DNA from: Diprion similis
Taxonomy: Eukaryota; Arthropoda; Insecta; Hymenoptera; Diprionidae
Assembly: GCF_021155765.1 (NCBI RefSeq)
Contig: NC_060107.1
Location: forward strand, 1,470,501-1,534,500
DNA length: 64,000 bases
Direction: 5' to 3'
Shown here in pieces: positions 26,727 through 39,461 of the stretch. Position 1 is the first letter of the stretch, and each line of letters begins with the position of its first letter. The position numbers and the translations under genes are program-made. Below the pieces are notes generated by a model, which did no database searches, was not told the origin of the DNA, and saw only the letters and a program-made list of their open reading frames with translations.

Positions 26727-27170
26727 ATATATTAAGGATATTATGTGAAACGAAAATTTGTGACTTTTTTCGATGTTTTTGCTTCCTCTTCTTGTTTAAG
26801 TAATCCTAAAATTCATGTATTATCGATTAATATGCTATATGGAATATTATGATTATTATAGATACACCCTAAAATATAAATCATCATATGAAATAAAGAA
26901 AGCGTATTACAACACATACCTATACTTGATATACGGACAAAGTGACAAAATAAAGAGAGAGCAAAATGAATGAAGCTAAGAGAGAGAAAAAAAAAATAAA
27001 TAGAATCACACGCAATCATACATTAAGTTACTATATTTATGGTACGTATGATAAGTAATAATCTATACTAACATAATATGCAATATTAATAATAATAATA
27101 ATAATAATAATAAATATAAAAGAAAATTAATAAATAAATTGCATATATATATATATTACTGTGGGTTGCG

Positions 27171-27176
27171 TTTATT
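27171..27176 (-). terminator. Candidate polyadenylation signal of the nucleobindin gene
   Basis: TTTATT on the plus strand reads AATAAA on the minus strand, about 785 bp after the nucleobindin stop codon. I see no better-placed copy nearer the stop, but usage is inferred. Confidence 0.35.
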
Positions 27177-27960
27177 CATTTTTTCCTTACCTTCACGGTC
27201 ACATAAAATGTTTACTCGTCAGATATTCCTTCAAGTGTCACTTGTATTTCTTTTTCTATTCATTTTTTTTCAATCGGTAATAAATTGAAAAAGATTGCCT
27301 TTGTTACAAATAGGATTTGGAGTAAGTTTTATTTTTATATTTCAGTCGAAATTTTACACCATCATTTATAAATCAACGAATCGTATCAGGTATGGAGGAA
27401 TCACAAAGGTTTTGGTTAGATCAATTGAATAGAAAAAAATCACACATCGAATGACGATAGAAACGTAATCGCAAAATTGCGATAACAAACAGTCATCGTC
27501 GTCGTTATAAACATCATCGTAATTGTAAAAAAAATTGATAAAAAAATATTAACTGTTATCAACGAAATGCGGGCGGTGGATTAATACTGAGAAATGAAAT
27601 GTATCTTGGTGTGTGCACTGAAATGCGGAAGATTAGAAAAGGTTTTCAAATATGTAATAGGTATAACGTCATGTACGAGACACGAACTTGACGCGATCAA
27701 AGATTTACAAACTACAATGTCTAGTTAATTCCTTATCAAATCCATTGTTCATAGTTGCCGTTGTATAAAAGTTGTCGATTTTACCATTAAATTATTTCTC
27801 CCTCCATCGAATCGCTGAATTTTCTTCATCATCAATTTTGCACATGTAACAACGCGTAAAATTAACTGACTTTAATTATACTTCCAATCAAACAAATATT
27901 TCTTCTATTCTCTACTATAATCTGATTGACCTTCGTGTTACGTTTTCCGTTTTACCCCCA
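27177..27960 (-). other. Probable 3' UTR of nucleobindin
   Basis: No coding frame is seen between the nucleobindin stop and the first minus-strand AATAAA. Its assignment as 3' UTR follows from position only. Confidence 0.4.
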
Positions 27961-28180
27961 TTATGAATGCGCGTTCACTGCATTCGGTACTATTTTTTGA
28001 CTATTGTCAACCAAGTTTGCTACCACTGGTTGCTGAGCAGCGTCATTGTTGCTCACTTGTTTCTGAACAATGTTGGCCTGTTGCTGATTGTTCACCAAAT
28101 TCCCTGCTGCTGCGTTACCGGCATCGTGAACTTGCTGATTTCCTCCTGCCGGAATCGCGTTTTGTACCGGTTGTTGCCGC

Positions 28181-28229
<49 letters not shown>

Positions 28230-31200
28230 GCTGCGGCGGCTGCTGCTGCTGTTGTTGTTGTTGTGGAACTTGTTGCCCTTGAAATTGTTGTTGTGGCACT
28301 TGTCCTTGGAAATGCTGCTGCGGCATTTGCTGGCCCTGGAACTGTTGCTGCGGCACTGGATGTCCTTGGAACTGTTGCTGTGGCACTTGTCCGTGGAATT
28401 GTTGCTGTGGTACTTGTCCCTGGAACTGCTGTTGGGGCACATGTTGGCCCTGAAATTGTTGCCCATGTGGAATTTCGTTGGGATGCCCAACTCTGGCTCC
28501 CAGTGGATCAATGAATCCCTGATCCGGACCTCCTTGATGTACCGGAACATGGCCGTACTGTGGTGGGAACTGGTGAAAATATAACGACGTTTTATTCACT
28601 ATTATTATTCGAATTTAAATTGTTTCAAAATCGTGCATTTCAAACTAGGGAGAGGAAGTACGTAGAACAAATACATTTTTTCTATTGACTCGAGAATCAG
28701 CTGCGTGTACGCAAATTCTTTCGATTAAGAATGTTTTTTTTTTCCTTCCTAAATTGTTACATCGGACATCCTCTCGGAAGTTTTAATTCATGCATAGATC
28801 TTTGACTCACCTGTTCAGGATGTCCAGGAGGATAACTATCCGGATGCGGGGGTAGCTAGCAACGTTAAAAACGTAAAAACAATTAAAAAAAAAAAAAAAC
28901 GGAAAGAAAAGTGCAAAACGCATGTTAATTAATTACATACACAAAACACAGTGCATCGTATTGACGCGATTAAAAGGAGGAAAAAAAAATCGATAAGATA
29001 ACAAACGAGCTGGATCAAACTAAACCAAAGCGACAAGCGTGGTCAGATGAAGACTTTTTTTTACACATTCCGCAAAATCAAGTCAATTCGAACTAACGAA
29101 ACTTTACACTACAAATTCTATGCTACATTTTTCAGAGATGGTTAGAAATTCTGTTTCCAGCGTCTGTCTGCATATGATTGCATCAATGTGAACACTAACT
29201 TCATTATAGGGCGTTGAAAAATTGAGACTGGAAACGTACCCAGCCACTCGAATTTCACGTATCTACTGTAGTGCAAATTATACGTAGGAAAAACAAGTTC
29301 TAAAATGCATTTTAATTAGACAGTCTACTAGAGGCACAAACTTCATTTTTGTGATCAGTGATTGGTGGAATGAAAGATGATAACTTACTATTCCCTTGGC
29401 AATCAACTTCTGTATGTCCTCCTGTCTACGCCTTTCAAATTCCTCGTATTCCTGCTGCGAAAATATTTGCTGCTCGTCCAGACCCTGCCATCCTGCGTCC
29501 TGCTGGAAATCGGGTTTCTTTGTTTGCTCAACAAATTCGGTGTAGCTGAAACGGAGGTAAATTCATGGGGAAATCTCAGTAACAGACAAAAGGCTGGAAA
29601 AGTCGAGGAAAAACAAAAAATTAGGCTGATTAATCACCTTATCAAACCGTCTTTGTTGAGATCAGCTTCGTTGAAAACGTGTTCTCGCATCCGTTCCATT
29701 TCCTCAGCGCGTTCTCTCAGATCATCTTCAGGAGCACCTTCGGCATACATTTTGTCAAGTTCTTTCAAGAAAAGAGCCTTAACTTCGTTCTGGTCCCACA
29801 CACCATTGCCGTCGAGATCTGAGAAAAATTTCGCCGCTCGTTACGCGATCTTAACAGCTTGTCAAACATCCGGGAAATCTAAAATACCTACCATGGAGAT
29901 AGAAAAACGTCCTAGGATCGAAATCCTGGTTTTCCATATGGTCTTGTTTTTCCCAGACCTCCTCCAGCTGCTGTTTGCTCCCAGGGTGATGCAACTGCAA
30001 GGATAAAAATATGACGGTAAAAAAATAATTCAAATAAGCAATGAATCGAACACGAACGATAAAGTGTATCGCACTAACCGGCTGGTGCTTCTTATGCTTT
30101 TCCTCCTGAGACTTAAGCACAGCTTCGTATTTCTTCTTTTCTTCTTCGTCCATGCCTGCAGGGAAAATTACTTATCGTGAATCAAGGAGCGTTTCAATAA
30201 ATTATAGCGAGATACTAGCATGCGCGTAACACGACGGACAGAAATCTACGCCAAGTCAAGCTTCACACCATGCGATGCTCCATAAGAATTGCAAATGAAC
30301 GAAAAGAAAAGCTGATGCAAAAGTGTTGCTTACTAAACAAAGTTAGTTACCAGTATTACCCTTCAACTTTATCTCTGTCTCAAACTTCTTTTGCATTTCA
30401 TATTCCTTAAATTCTTCTTTTCTTTTACGATCCGCCTCGGCTAAGTCTTGCGATGTCTGAAAAAGATGAGACATAAATGAATATTTTCATCAATTCATAA
30501 ATTATTCAAATTAATATCTGGGCTTAATCAACGCCATGAAAACTTGGCTACCTTGGCGATCAATTTCTTCAGATCATCTATCTCAAATGTGTGTGGATTT
30601 GCGTGATCAAGATGCTCGGCGATTTTGAGATGGTCAGGATCGAGTCCATTCTCAAGCTGATATTCTTTTATGGCCAGATGCCTAAGCCTTTCGAGCTCCT
30701 GGCGTTTGAGTTCGTCGAGTTTCGTTCTGACCTGATGATTGACGAACTCGAGTTCATGGGCAATTTTTCCACTCTGAAATATTGTTACAATTACAGAATT
30801 AATTAAAATAACAAAAGAAAGATCAGTAGATTTGAAAATTCTGCAATCAAGCGTAAACACTTCCAGTTCACTTACCCGAATATCAATTTCCTTCGCCTTC
30901 TCAAGCTTCTGTCGAAACTCTGGATCACTTTCCAGTGCTTGAACGACTTCAGTCAGGTATCTGTGATACTCCATCACATCCTCCTACGGTCAAATAAGAC
31001 AAATTATTTCTCGTTTGTACGTTAGCACTCAATGTTTTCTGAACTTTCACTCGTGGAATCTCGTCATTTTCCACTTCAAGTAAACCAGAAGTTGGCAAGT
31101 AGCTTTCTTTCTTGTTTTCTACTATATCTTACACAGAATTTCAGCGATTACAAGACAGAAAAAAATTGTTGAAGTTTTAAGTTCAGGCCCAAAATAAAAA

Positions 31201-31801
31201 ATTCCCCTTAGATAAAAAAAACAGACATAAGAGTTAGATTGCAATATCTTACAAAAAAGTTGTCTAAAATATTTTAGATCCTTTAGATAATTCTCTTTGC
31301 CCTTATCGTTGCATCTCGGGATTGTCGATAATCTCAAAGATAAAAAATGACAAGATAAATTGATTTTTCACTTGTCCTATAAAGTAAAAAAAAAAAACAA
31401 TCAAGAATCCATGTCTCAAAAACTTCAATAAAAATGAACACCTGGCTCTAGTATCATTAATTCAGGTAGCAAATTTGATCACTCATAATCAGCACATTTA
31501 TCACAATGAAGACAATTTACAGACAAAAATAAATTTTGCAATGCTGTGATTGAACTAGATTAGATATCAGTCCATGCGATATACGATTGATATCGGTATA
31601 CCATCATTTCATTCATATATATCCGTACGATTCAGTTACATTGTACAAGAAAATATTTACCAAATTTGCCGAATCTGCGGCTTCAGTTTCTTCCTTCTCC
31701 TTGGCTACTTCCTCGCTGGCATTTTTATTCTTCGTAACCGGAGGCGCAACTGCCATCTGCACGATGAGCAGCCCCAGTCCCAATACCAGAAGAGCGCGCA
31801 T
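27961..31801 (-). CDS. NUCB1: Nucleobindin (EF-hand, secretory pathway calcium-binding protein)
   Basis: Ten coding exons on the minus strand: 31801-31661, 30983-30876, 30773-30552, 30456-30360, 30155-30079, 29994-29892, 29818-29638, 29545-29389, 28855-28811 and 28569-27961. All junctions are GT..AG and in phase, giving 579 residues. Residues 1-19 are a signal peptide (MRALLVLGLGLLIVQMAVA). The charged helical segment carries family signatures such as HQVRTKLDELKRQE and FDPRTFFYLHD. Two complete EF-hand loops follow: D250-E261 (DLDGNGVWDQNE) and D302-E313 (DLNKDGLISYTE). The segment ALFLKELDKMY lies where vertebrate nucleobindins bind G-alpha. Nucleobindins are Golgi or secreted calcium-binding proteins. 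The C-terminal 200 residues are unusual: seven 9-10 residue FQGQ-x-VPQQQ repeats (about 416-480), then polyglutamine. A splice acceptor ending at 31811, nine bases before the ATG, shows that a non-coding first exon lies upstream. Confidence 0.96.
28182..28229 (-). repeat. (CAA)n trinucleotide run encoding polyglutamine
   Basis: About 16 TTG units on the plus strand are CAA (Gln) codons of nucleobindin. The near-pure CAA makes the tract prone to slippage and length variation. Confidence 0.9.
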
Positions 31802-34800
31802 GGCTAAACTCTGAAAATATTCATATTGTTCAAACATATTTTTTACAGAGGATTTACAGAGCTGTAAGATCTTTGGTATTTACTGAAAAGACACGCTATT
31901 TAAACAGTAGAACAGTATTGGCACTGTGATCCGGAATCCCTCGAGCGATTATCAGGGAATTGTAAAAGAGGAATAATTTCCATTGAGTCACCATTATTTA
32001 GGTACGATAAAAGCTCAACGAAGACACACATATGCAATTGCCCAAATGATCGCTAAAAATTATGATCAATCACCGAGCAAAGCATTGGGACATAGATCGA
32101 GCATTTGTCGCACGTAAATGGTCGCAATTGGTGATAAAGAGAGCGATTTAAAATGTCGTACAATGCACTATAGCTTGCAATGACATTCTGGCAGCGACCT
32201 TGAGTCTCTGATAATAAAAGTTTTTAAAATAAATATCTGTTTCCTCAAAGTTTTATTTCTCTTTTACAGTTGTCTGATTGTTTATATCGGTCATTGAAGT
32301 GACGTGATAATTATCAACGATGATAAGAGATTGGTAAGAGGATGTTGCAGTGCTCCTGCTTCCGTGATCATCAAAAATGCGATGGAAAGTCGACTTTATC
32401 GGTGGCATATCAGCGAATGTTTTTATAATATGATATCTTTGTTGAAGTATCGGAAAAGCTACGTGCAGCTTGAGTCTGAGGCTAACGAGCGTCGGTTTTC
32501 CGAAATCAACGCAAGCAAAATATCGATAAATTAATGGCTTAGCACCACGTAAGCGAATCCGAGTTGGCGGCGCGCAATACGAAACACCACGAAGTAATCA
32601 CGGTAAATTTTTTTCCGGCACGATGACGCCGAGGTTTCGTCATCCCGAACAATTTTCCTCGGATAATAAATTAACGCGATCTGAATTCCGATCAGATATC
32701 GCCAATAAATAGTGTGAAAGTCGTCGCAGTTTACTGCAAAAGAGAAAGGCAGGGATAACGAGTAACGCTGATCAAGACAAAACTGGGAGACGAATTTTAA
32801 CGTCGACGATTAACAATATTTTAGAATAAACATCAATTCGATTAAACACACAGATCATTGACCGTGTTGTATTCTATTCTGTCTCTATTCTATCTATCTA
32901 TTCTAGACAGCATAGGTTAGGATTAGCAGGTGAGGTTAGATGCCATGAGAGCTGCATGTAAGCGCGAAAACACAACTCACCTTTCTCAGAATTCGTTGTA
33001 TTTTTACACAAGTTGCATTCAGTCACAGAATATCAAACATCTCTTTCAAATGTATGTACTACGAACTTGTGACGTGTATTTTCACTCAGCCATTCGGCAA
33101 GCGCGCACCGAACGAAACGATCCTACACTGGTGAGTGAGTAGGGGAAACTGTAGAATAAAGTAGAACGGTAGAAGGTAGAAGTTGCAGAATACGTCACAC
33201 GTAAAATCCCCCCCCCCCCCCCCCCCGTCCACTGAACATCTCTCTGCCACGATCACGTGACGACGACTCACCCCAGTCCGACGTTCCGGTTGATAAATCT
33301 GGTTCGTTCCGGAATCCGGTGTTCCGATTTCCGATATCGAAGCTTCTCGACCCTCCTCGAATTCTTATATTCGAAATATGTATGCTGCTGCTGTTGTGAA
33401 GGAGATGAAATTAATTCTGGAAGAATTGAAGCTCTCTGACAGATTATCGGGCAACTCCTTGGGGCTATTTGAGACTTGTCAAAACGGCTGTGATTAATTT
33501 TACAGAAACTGGAATTGGAATCTTCTGTCAAGCGAAGCTGTTACTTTAATTCCGCAAAATTTTTCCGTGCCGATTTTCTCACTCTTCCTATAGTATCTTT
33601 GGCATCGATCTATAGCCTCAAGCATTACTTCCAGCAATCGCGACTCATAAATTAGAGAACATCGGTGTTATAATCGAGCTGATTCCTTCACCAGCATTAT
33701 TTTCTCCAGCATAGCACTGAAGTATGTTGTGTTGCCTATAGTCGGGCGTGTCTCTACGGTGAAAGCTCCTGTAAATGCATGCTCAAACCGAATATGATGA
33801 CTACAAGTACTAACCAAGAGAATATCGGACTTCTGAACTCCGGATCATAGATTATACTGAAACTTTTAGCGGTGTTTCTTTGGCCTAAAATGTGAAGCTT
33901 TTGATGTGGAGTTGCTTCTGTTGGGCTTCTCTTCGCTCGATTTACAAAATTCATTTGTTGGTCGAAAATTTGCACTTCATACTTTACTATACTATGAGAT
34001 AATAATATATCCCTTTCCACTTGATTGCATAAGAACCTGTCCTCGAAACTTCAACAGAGGATAATGAAAATTAATATTTCAGGCCAAAATATGAAATAGG
34101 TTTCGTTTAATAAGGCATTCCACTCATATTTAACTGCTGATTTAATCAATTTTAACCGGGATCAAGATCGACCCAATGAATGCAATTACACACGATAAGC
34201 TCTATATTTCAGTATATAAACAAGACTCCTCAAGGTTTCAGCGGGATGCTCGATCCGAAGGTCTCATACTCTCCTTGTAAGTAGTAACTGAACAAAAAAT
34301 TGCAAGAGATTATTCGATCGAAAAACCTTAGAAAGAACATGTACAAAAAAAATGTGAAGATTGTATAATGGATTTCACACGATCATCGGTTGTTTAATAC
34401 GTAAAGAAAAAAATTACTTGCGATTCGTGGAAAAATTCTACTCCGCTTTCATGTTGATGGATTCAGAAGCAACTTGTGGTAATATGAGATGAGAAGAGAA
34501 GACGACAGGCTGAAATATGATGATGACAGTAGATATAATAACAACAATAATAATAATAACAACAACAAGTCAAACCGCTAACTGTGGATTTCACGGCGCA
34601 GGAATACGCATGAATTATGACTCCCATGCCGCACCAGGGACGTCCGGACTCCAGAGGTAACGGACCTCCCAGCAAGACCTCTCTAAGGACGACGTAGGCT
34701 GAAATTCCACGCAGATAGTCATTAGGCGAGGAGCGATTTTTCTACCTGTAAGGTACCTCCGTGTCTCCTGATGTCAGACCTATGTCGGGCCTGTTCAACC

Positions 34801-35500
34801 TTCAAACAATACCGCCTTCGACAAGTGTCTTCTTCATCTAATTGGCCCAAGTTTTAACAGCCCCATCTCTCGTTTCCCGTATTCATTTCTTTGTTTTTCT
34901 CTCTCTTTCTCCTGCTGGATTTCCACAGAAATTTTGACCAAGCTTAGCCACGTTCATGTCCGGTTTGAGTGACGATAAAAAAATTTGGTACATAGTTGTC
35001 TGTCGGTGACATTCCAACAGCATGATACAGAAATTCGCTTTTTGCACAGGCGCGTGTGATCGGACTTGGTTGACGTTGGAAAATTGTCTTCAAGTTAGGT
35101 TAAAAAAATTGTTAAAACCAGACTAAACAAACCAGACACTTGTCAGCGGAAGCAGTTAAATGATCGTTCATTGCAGTGGGAGGTAAATGAGACGTTAGAC
35201 GGCTGTCTCGGCGTTGTATCTATTTGACGGTGGCTAAGTAGCCTGCATCTGAAATGGTCCGCGCGCTGTGTGGAGGAGATACCGTATATCATCAAGTCCA
35301 TAACGTAAATTTTAAGACTGTAAAGTATTGTGAATGGTTTGCATTATATCTTCGAGACGATCCATTCATCCTTCCAGTTGATAATTATACTCTTTAAGAA
35401 AGTGTACGTCGAGATAGCATTGAAAGTTTGAAGTATGAGAAATAAGTTAAAAATCAGTGACGACGATGGTGAAGAGTTCTTTCGTACTTTGGGCAAGAAA
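31802..35500. other. Divergent upstream region of nucleobindin (-) and tsg (+)
   Basis: No recognisable gene lies here. Two strong minus-strand donors, GAAAG|GTGAGT with the exon ending at 32981 and CTGGG|GTGAGT with the exon ending at 33272, could belong to alternative non-coding first exons of nucleobindin, which needs one because its first coding exon starts with a splice acceptor. A poly-C run (33208-33226) lies between them. A TAA/AAC-rich repeat occurs at about 34535-34568. An 88-codon minus-strand frame at 33754-34020 ends in a membrane-like stretch but matches nothing I recognise. Confidence 0.45.
33208..33226. repeat. Poly-C run
   Basis: About 19 consecutive C in the presumed promoter zone of nucleobindin. 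The length may be uncertain. Confidence 0.85.
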
Positions 35501-35605
35501 ATTAACCGTATCCTCCCGTGGCGCCCTGGCGCTACAAACGGCCCTGGGAAAGCATATCGCGTCTCTCGCGACTCGAGGGGGAGAGAAAGGAGAGAATAAC
35601 GAGGG

Positions 35606-35623
35606 GAGAGAGAGAGAGAGAGA
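35606..35623. repeat. (GA)n run in the tsg upstream region
   Basis: Nine GA units sit in a GC-rich part upstream of the probable tsg 5' exon. GA runs near promoters can bind GAGA factor; that role is inferred. Confidence 0.7.
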
Positions 35624-35799
35624 ACAGCGTCGTCGTCCCCCCGACGACCTGGCGGCAGTTCGAAACTCACGGCGGACACGCAGCCGCTCCTGGGGGGCCG
35701 CAGGTAAGACAAAAAGGCTGAAAAAAGGGAGAACCAGTCTCGAACGGAGTTCGTGGGAGCCAAGGAGAGACACACCAGACAGAGTCTCGACCGCCCGCG

Positions 35800-35988
35800 A
35801 CCACCACTGAACGTTCGAACGACCGCGTATCGCATCTGCCTTTTACGCGTTTAATCCGCATCGCGATTTGCATGAGTTGGAAAAATCGGCGATCATTCAC
35901 CGCGAAGTGTTATGACGCCAGGAAAGTGCGAGTTTAAAAAGTGACCCCCGCGCCTTCCCGCAACCTCGATCCTCGTCGACGTTAAACG
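35800..35988 (+). other. tsg: Probable non-coding 5' exon of tsg (start uncertain)
   Basis: A consensus donor (AAACG|GTGAGT) ends an exon at 35988 in a GC-rich stretch. The tsg coding exon begins with an acceptor (TTCCAG, exon from 36929) only five bases before its ATG, so an upstream exon is required. The left boundary is a guess; no TATA box is evident. Confidence 0.45.
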
Positions 35989-36933
35989 GTGAGTAAAAGA
36001 CACGCACTGCGTTCGATTCCGCTCCGCTCTGCGTTTTCCCAATCCCGCACTCGTCCGTTTGAACTTCGAATTCCGAATACGCATGACCCGCAGTGCGGCC
36101 CGTTGGATGAGACGAGTTGGAATCGAGGAAAAGACGTGAGGTGCTTGACTGGTTTTACGTATTCTCCAGGTGTCTGTGCCTGACGCAGTGCATAAATGTG
36201 TTCCGCGCAAAGCTTTCGCGAACGATTCCCGCGGAGAAGGAATTACGGATATAAATGCACGGTCACCCGCTGCTGCAACAGCAAAATCTATTCCCAGCGA
36301 AGCGGGAGCCCGTGTTTTCCTATATCGGCGAAATCGCTGGAATTAACGATATCCGGTTCTCCGATCGCACCGGGATTGATTCGGATACTGATTTACTGCC
36401 AGGGCGAGCGCGACGCGGTTTCTCGAGTGTGGAAAACGGGAACGTTTGACGGGGAATTGGTGGAAAAATTCCTATTCCGCAATGGCGCTCGTCCCGGGTT
36501 TACACGCAAGTATATGCGAGTTATTACACCGCCTCGGGGCAAATAACGAGTTGAGATCAAGGCGGGGCTCTCTCGCTACTGGCCTGTCTCTCGATGCCCG
36601 ATGCTGACAAACATATTCACTCGGCCAGGTACACGTGTACGTCGAGTGTCCACCAGCCTCGCTCACATGCTCAAATGCCTTGACGATGTGTACGTGCATG
36701 CGGGGGCCTTTCGACACGCGCAGAGTATACAAACGTAATCGAAAGAAATCTCATCTCTGTGAACGCGTCGCGACCAGTCGATGCAAGCAATTATAAATAT
36801 TTGTTGTGCAACCGTTAATATCGCTCCTCTAGAGTGTCCGTAACGCCTTTGATCGTTCCAATCCGTTCGATTCCGGTATCCGGTATTATCATCGTTAGTT
36901 TTGTAAAAGGAACTCGATTTTCTTCCAGGAACG

Positions 36934-37926
36934 ATGATGGGCCAGTGGTGGAAGGCCGTGATGCTCGGCTGGGGATCGTCGACGATCCTGTTCCTTCTGG
37001 TCCTTCAGAACTCGGCGAGAACATCGTTGGCCTGTAACGAGGCGATCTGCGCCAGCGTTGTCAGCAAGTGCATGCTAACCCAGAGCTGCAAGTGTGATTT
37101 GGTGACCTGCACCTGCTGCAAGGAGTGTTTTAGCTGCCTTAGCTATCTCTACGACGAGTGCTGTTCATGCGTCGGTGAGTTGGATTGATGTGCGGAAACG
37201 AAGAGGGTCGAGAGGAGTGTGAATAGCTGTCCTCTGACGTCTTAGTAATTATTATACCTGAAAGACGTGTTCTCCCTGTGTTTTAGACCTTTGCCCAAAG
37301 CCGAACATCACCGTAAATCCACTCAGCGCAAAGTCCCACGTTGAAGAATTCGCCGAACCGGTACCTGGACTCTTTCAGGCCCTAACGTCCGAAACTGATA
37401 CCCTTAGGAGATGGCTGACCTTCACCTTCCCCGTCGATTTCGACATCTCTACTTACAACCCGAAGAACGAAAAGGAAGACTATCACATGCGTAAGTTATT
37501 TTATCTTTCATTCCTTGACCAAAGGTTCCGAAGGCTGCTAGGTACATGTAGTGGAAAGGATTAAACGTCGAAGGTCCTCGCCAACTTTTTTTAATTTCTT
37601 TTTTTCCTTTCCTCGTAGAAACCGTCGAGCAGGAGGTCCAGCCCATCAAGACGAACGTGGTGACTTTGAATTGCACCGTCGCGTTCATGGCTCAGTGCAA
37701 CTCCTGGCACAAGTGCAAGGCCTCCTGTCAGAGCATGGGGGCAACCAGTTACAGATGGTTCCACGACGGCTGCTGCGAATGCGTCGGCGACACGTGCATA
37801 AATTACGGTATCAACGAGTCGAGGTGCGAGGGATGTTCCCAGAACACTGAGCTTCGAGATGACCTCAAGAACCAGTACGACGACTATGGGCAGGACGACG
37901 AAGAATTGTTGGACGACGATTTTTGA
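36934..37926 (+). CDS. tsg: Twisted gastrulation (secreted BMP modulator)
   Basis: Three coding exons: 36934-37174, 37287-37490 and 37619-37926, all in phase, giving 250 residues. A hydrophobic signal peptide (about 1-33) precedes the Cys-rich N-terminal domain, which starts CNEAICASVVSKC and contains CKCDLVTCTCCKEC. The C-terminal domain has the Tsg pattern NSWHKCKASCQSMGATSYRW followed by CCECVGDTC. Possible N-glycosylation sites are NIT, NCT and NES. The tail is very acidic (DDEELLDDD). Tsg proteins act outside the cell, where they bind BMPs and chordin/Sog and so shape BMP gradients, for example in dorsal patterning. ATG36934 is chosen over the next-codon ATG only because it is first; both precede the same signal peptide. 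Flies have several Tsg paralogues, so this copy could also be called crossveinless-like. Confidence 0.96.
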
Positions 37927-39461
37927 TGCCGGTGAAGCCGGATTCGAGCCTGCGAGCGAGAAAGTTCGATAAGATGCGCTGGTCGTTATATACATATACG
38001 TGTGCGAAACGTTGAGTAAATTTGTTCTAAAATTATACACGTGCAAAGTGACACGGATACGAGAATTTTTTTAATACAAAATAGATGTCAGCCCCGAGTA
38101 GGTGGGAACGAATTTGTCGATTCCAATCTTTCGATATTACTGTTAAATGGCTTGGAATTTCGAATCTCGTTTCAGCCTAACGGGTAGATTTATATTACGG
38201 TGTAGTTCTTGTATATTGTTTTTTTTTTTTTTTTTTTTTAATGCTTTTTTAAAGCAGTTTCAGGAGGAAACTGATGATAATTTACCTACGTTATTTTTAA
38301 GAATTTATAGAATGTCTAGAATAATTTTATCGAATACCTATATCGTTGTATTGTGCCATATGAATAAAATTACGTATAAGCAGATTCTACTATATTCTAA
38401 TATTCTACTATACAAAAGATAGGGATAAATCAACCGACACAATTACCGTTTAAGGTTAATTGAACTTTTTTTTTCTCATAGAGGTATGTTATACTTTGTA
38501 CAATAGTTTATAATTCACGGATACAAGGTGAAAAATTGGTTCAAAAAATGATTCACGGCCTCATTTTTCTGTCGGAAAAAAAGATTAAAAAAAAATAGGT
38601 TACACCTATTCGAAGCCTCAATAAGTATATTATCATTTCGTTAATCAACGTCTATCAAATATATTGAAAAACGTACACATAGGACACATCTTGGATTCAA
38701 ACGGACGTATGAAACCTGTTCGACTACACAATATAAAACATCTAAACGAGGATTTTCATGATTCTAAATCAATATGCAGAGGTTGTCAGAATTGCTGGCA
38801 TATTGGTTCTAGAGCGTGATATAAAATAATTTATGATTTTGGCGTGTAGAAGCGACTCGTTGTTACGAAAATGTGTTAGTAGTTCACAAGTGACGAACAG
38901 TAAACGGAAGGATTTTCGAAACTAGAGTTCACAACAAATCCTATATATAATTCACACCAGCGTTAATTATTTCGACAAACATTATCTGCCTCGACGAATG
39001 GTTTCCACTTCCAAGGAAGCAAGTTTATAGTTACGGGTAGTAAAAATTTTAACTTCTATGTAGTTGTATAAACAAGAACAGCGAGGGGATCGATCTTCCC
39101 GTTTTTGAAACAGGCAACTACCGCGTTAGGCTATAGTTAAAATCTCTACTGTGTACAGGATTCCTTCAACCGGCGAAGGACGACTTGGTCATAATTAAAA
39201 ACGGATTGTTTAAACGATATGTTGTACATAATATATCTCGTTTATGTCGGAGGATCTTTATCGGTTCGTTCGCTGTTCTCAGGGAGCTTGATGAAGGGCA
39301 GGTCGCCTCCACTCCACATTGAGTATAGCTGAGACCGTGAGGATTCCTGAAAAAATTTCTTTTTAATATTTCGTTGAAATATCGGTAGCAGATCAGGCAA
39401 CGGAGGAGTTTTCCTCTTCACCATGTAAACTGCGGTAGGTTTTCTCGTTAATTTATCATTT
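37927..39461. other. 3' UTR of tsg and convergent intergenic DNA
   Basis: No gene is seen. A plus-strand AATAAA at 38363-38368, about 440 bp past the tsg stop, is a plausible polyadenylation signal. The right part should hold the 3' UTR of the convergent minus-strand gene. Confidence 0.45.

Larger units (their letters stand above)
16662..27170 (+). other. Long AT-rich stretch: probable 3' UTR and intergenic DNA, no gene seen
   Basis: No protein-like reading frame is seen on either strand over about 10.5 kb. It is packed with A-runs, TTA/TAA and TA microsatellites and ATACATA words. AATAAA-type signals on the plus strand occur early (for example near 16974 and 17870) and then repeatedly, so the true 3' end of the upstream gene cannot be chosen. 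Very long 3' UTRs are common in insect developmental regulators, which makes part of this stretch likely to be transcribed. Confidence 0.5.

Noticed and set aside
27963..28584. Two long plus-strand frames opposite the nucleobindin last exon
   Set aside because: They are shadows of the CAA/CAG-rich coding strand, giving poly-Val and poly-Leu.
35344..35835. 163-codon minus-strand frame in the tsg upstream region
   Set aside because: It lies in a GC- and GA-rich leader, is Ser/Arg/Pro low-complexity and has no splice partners.
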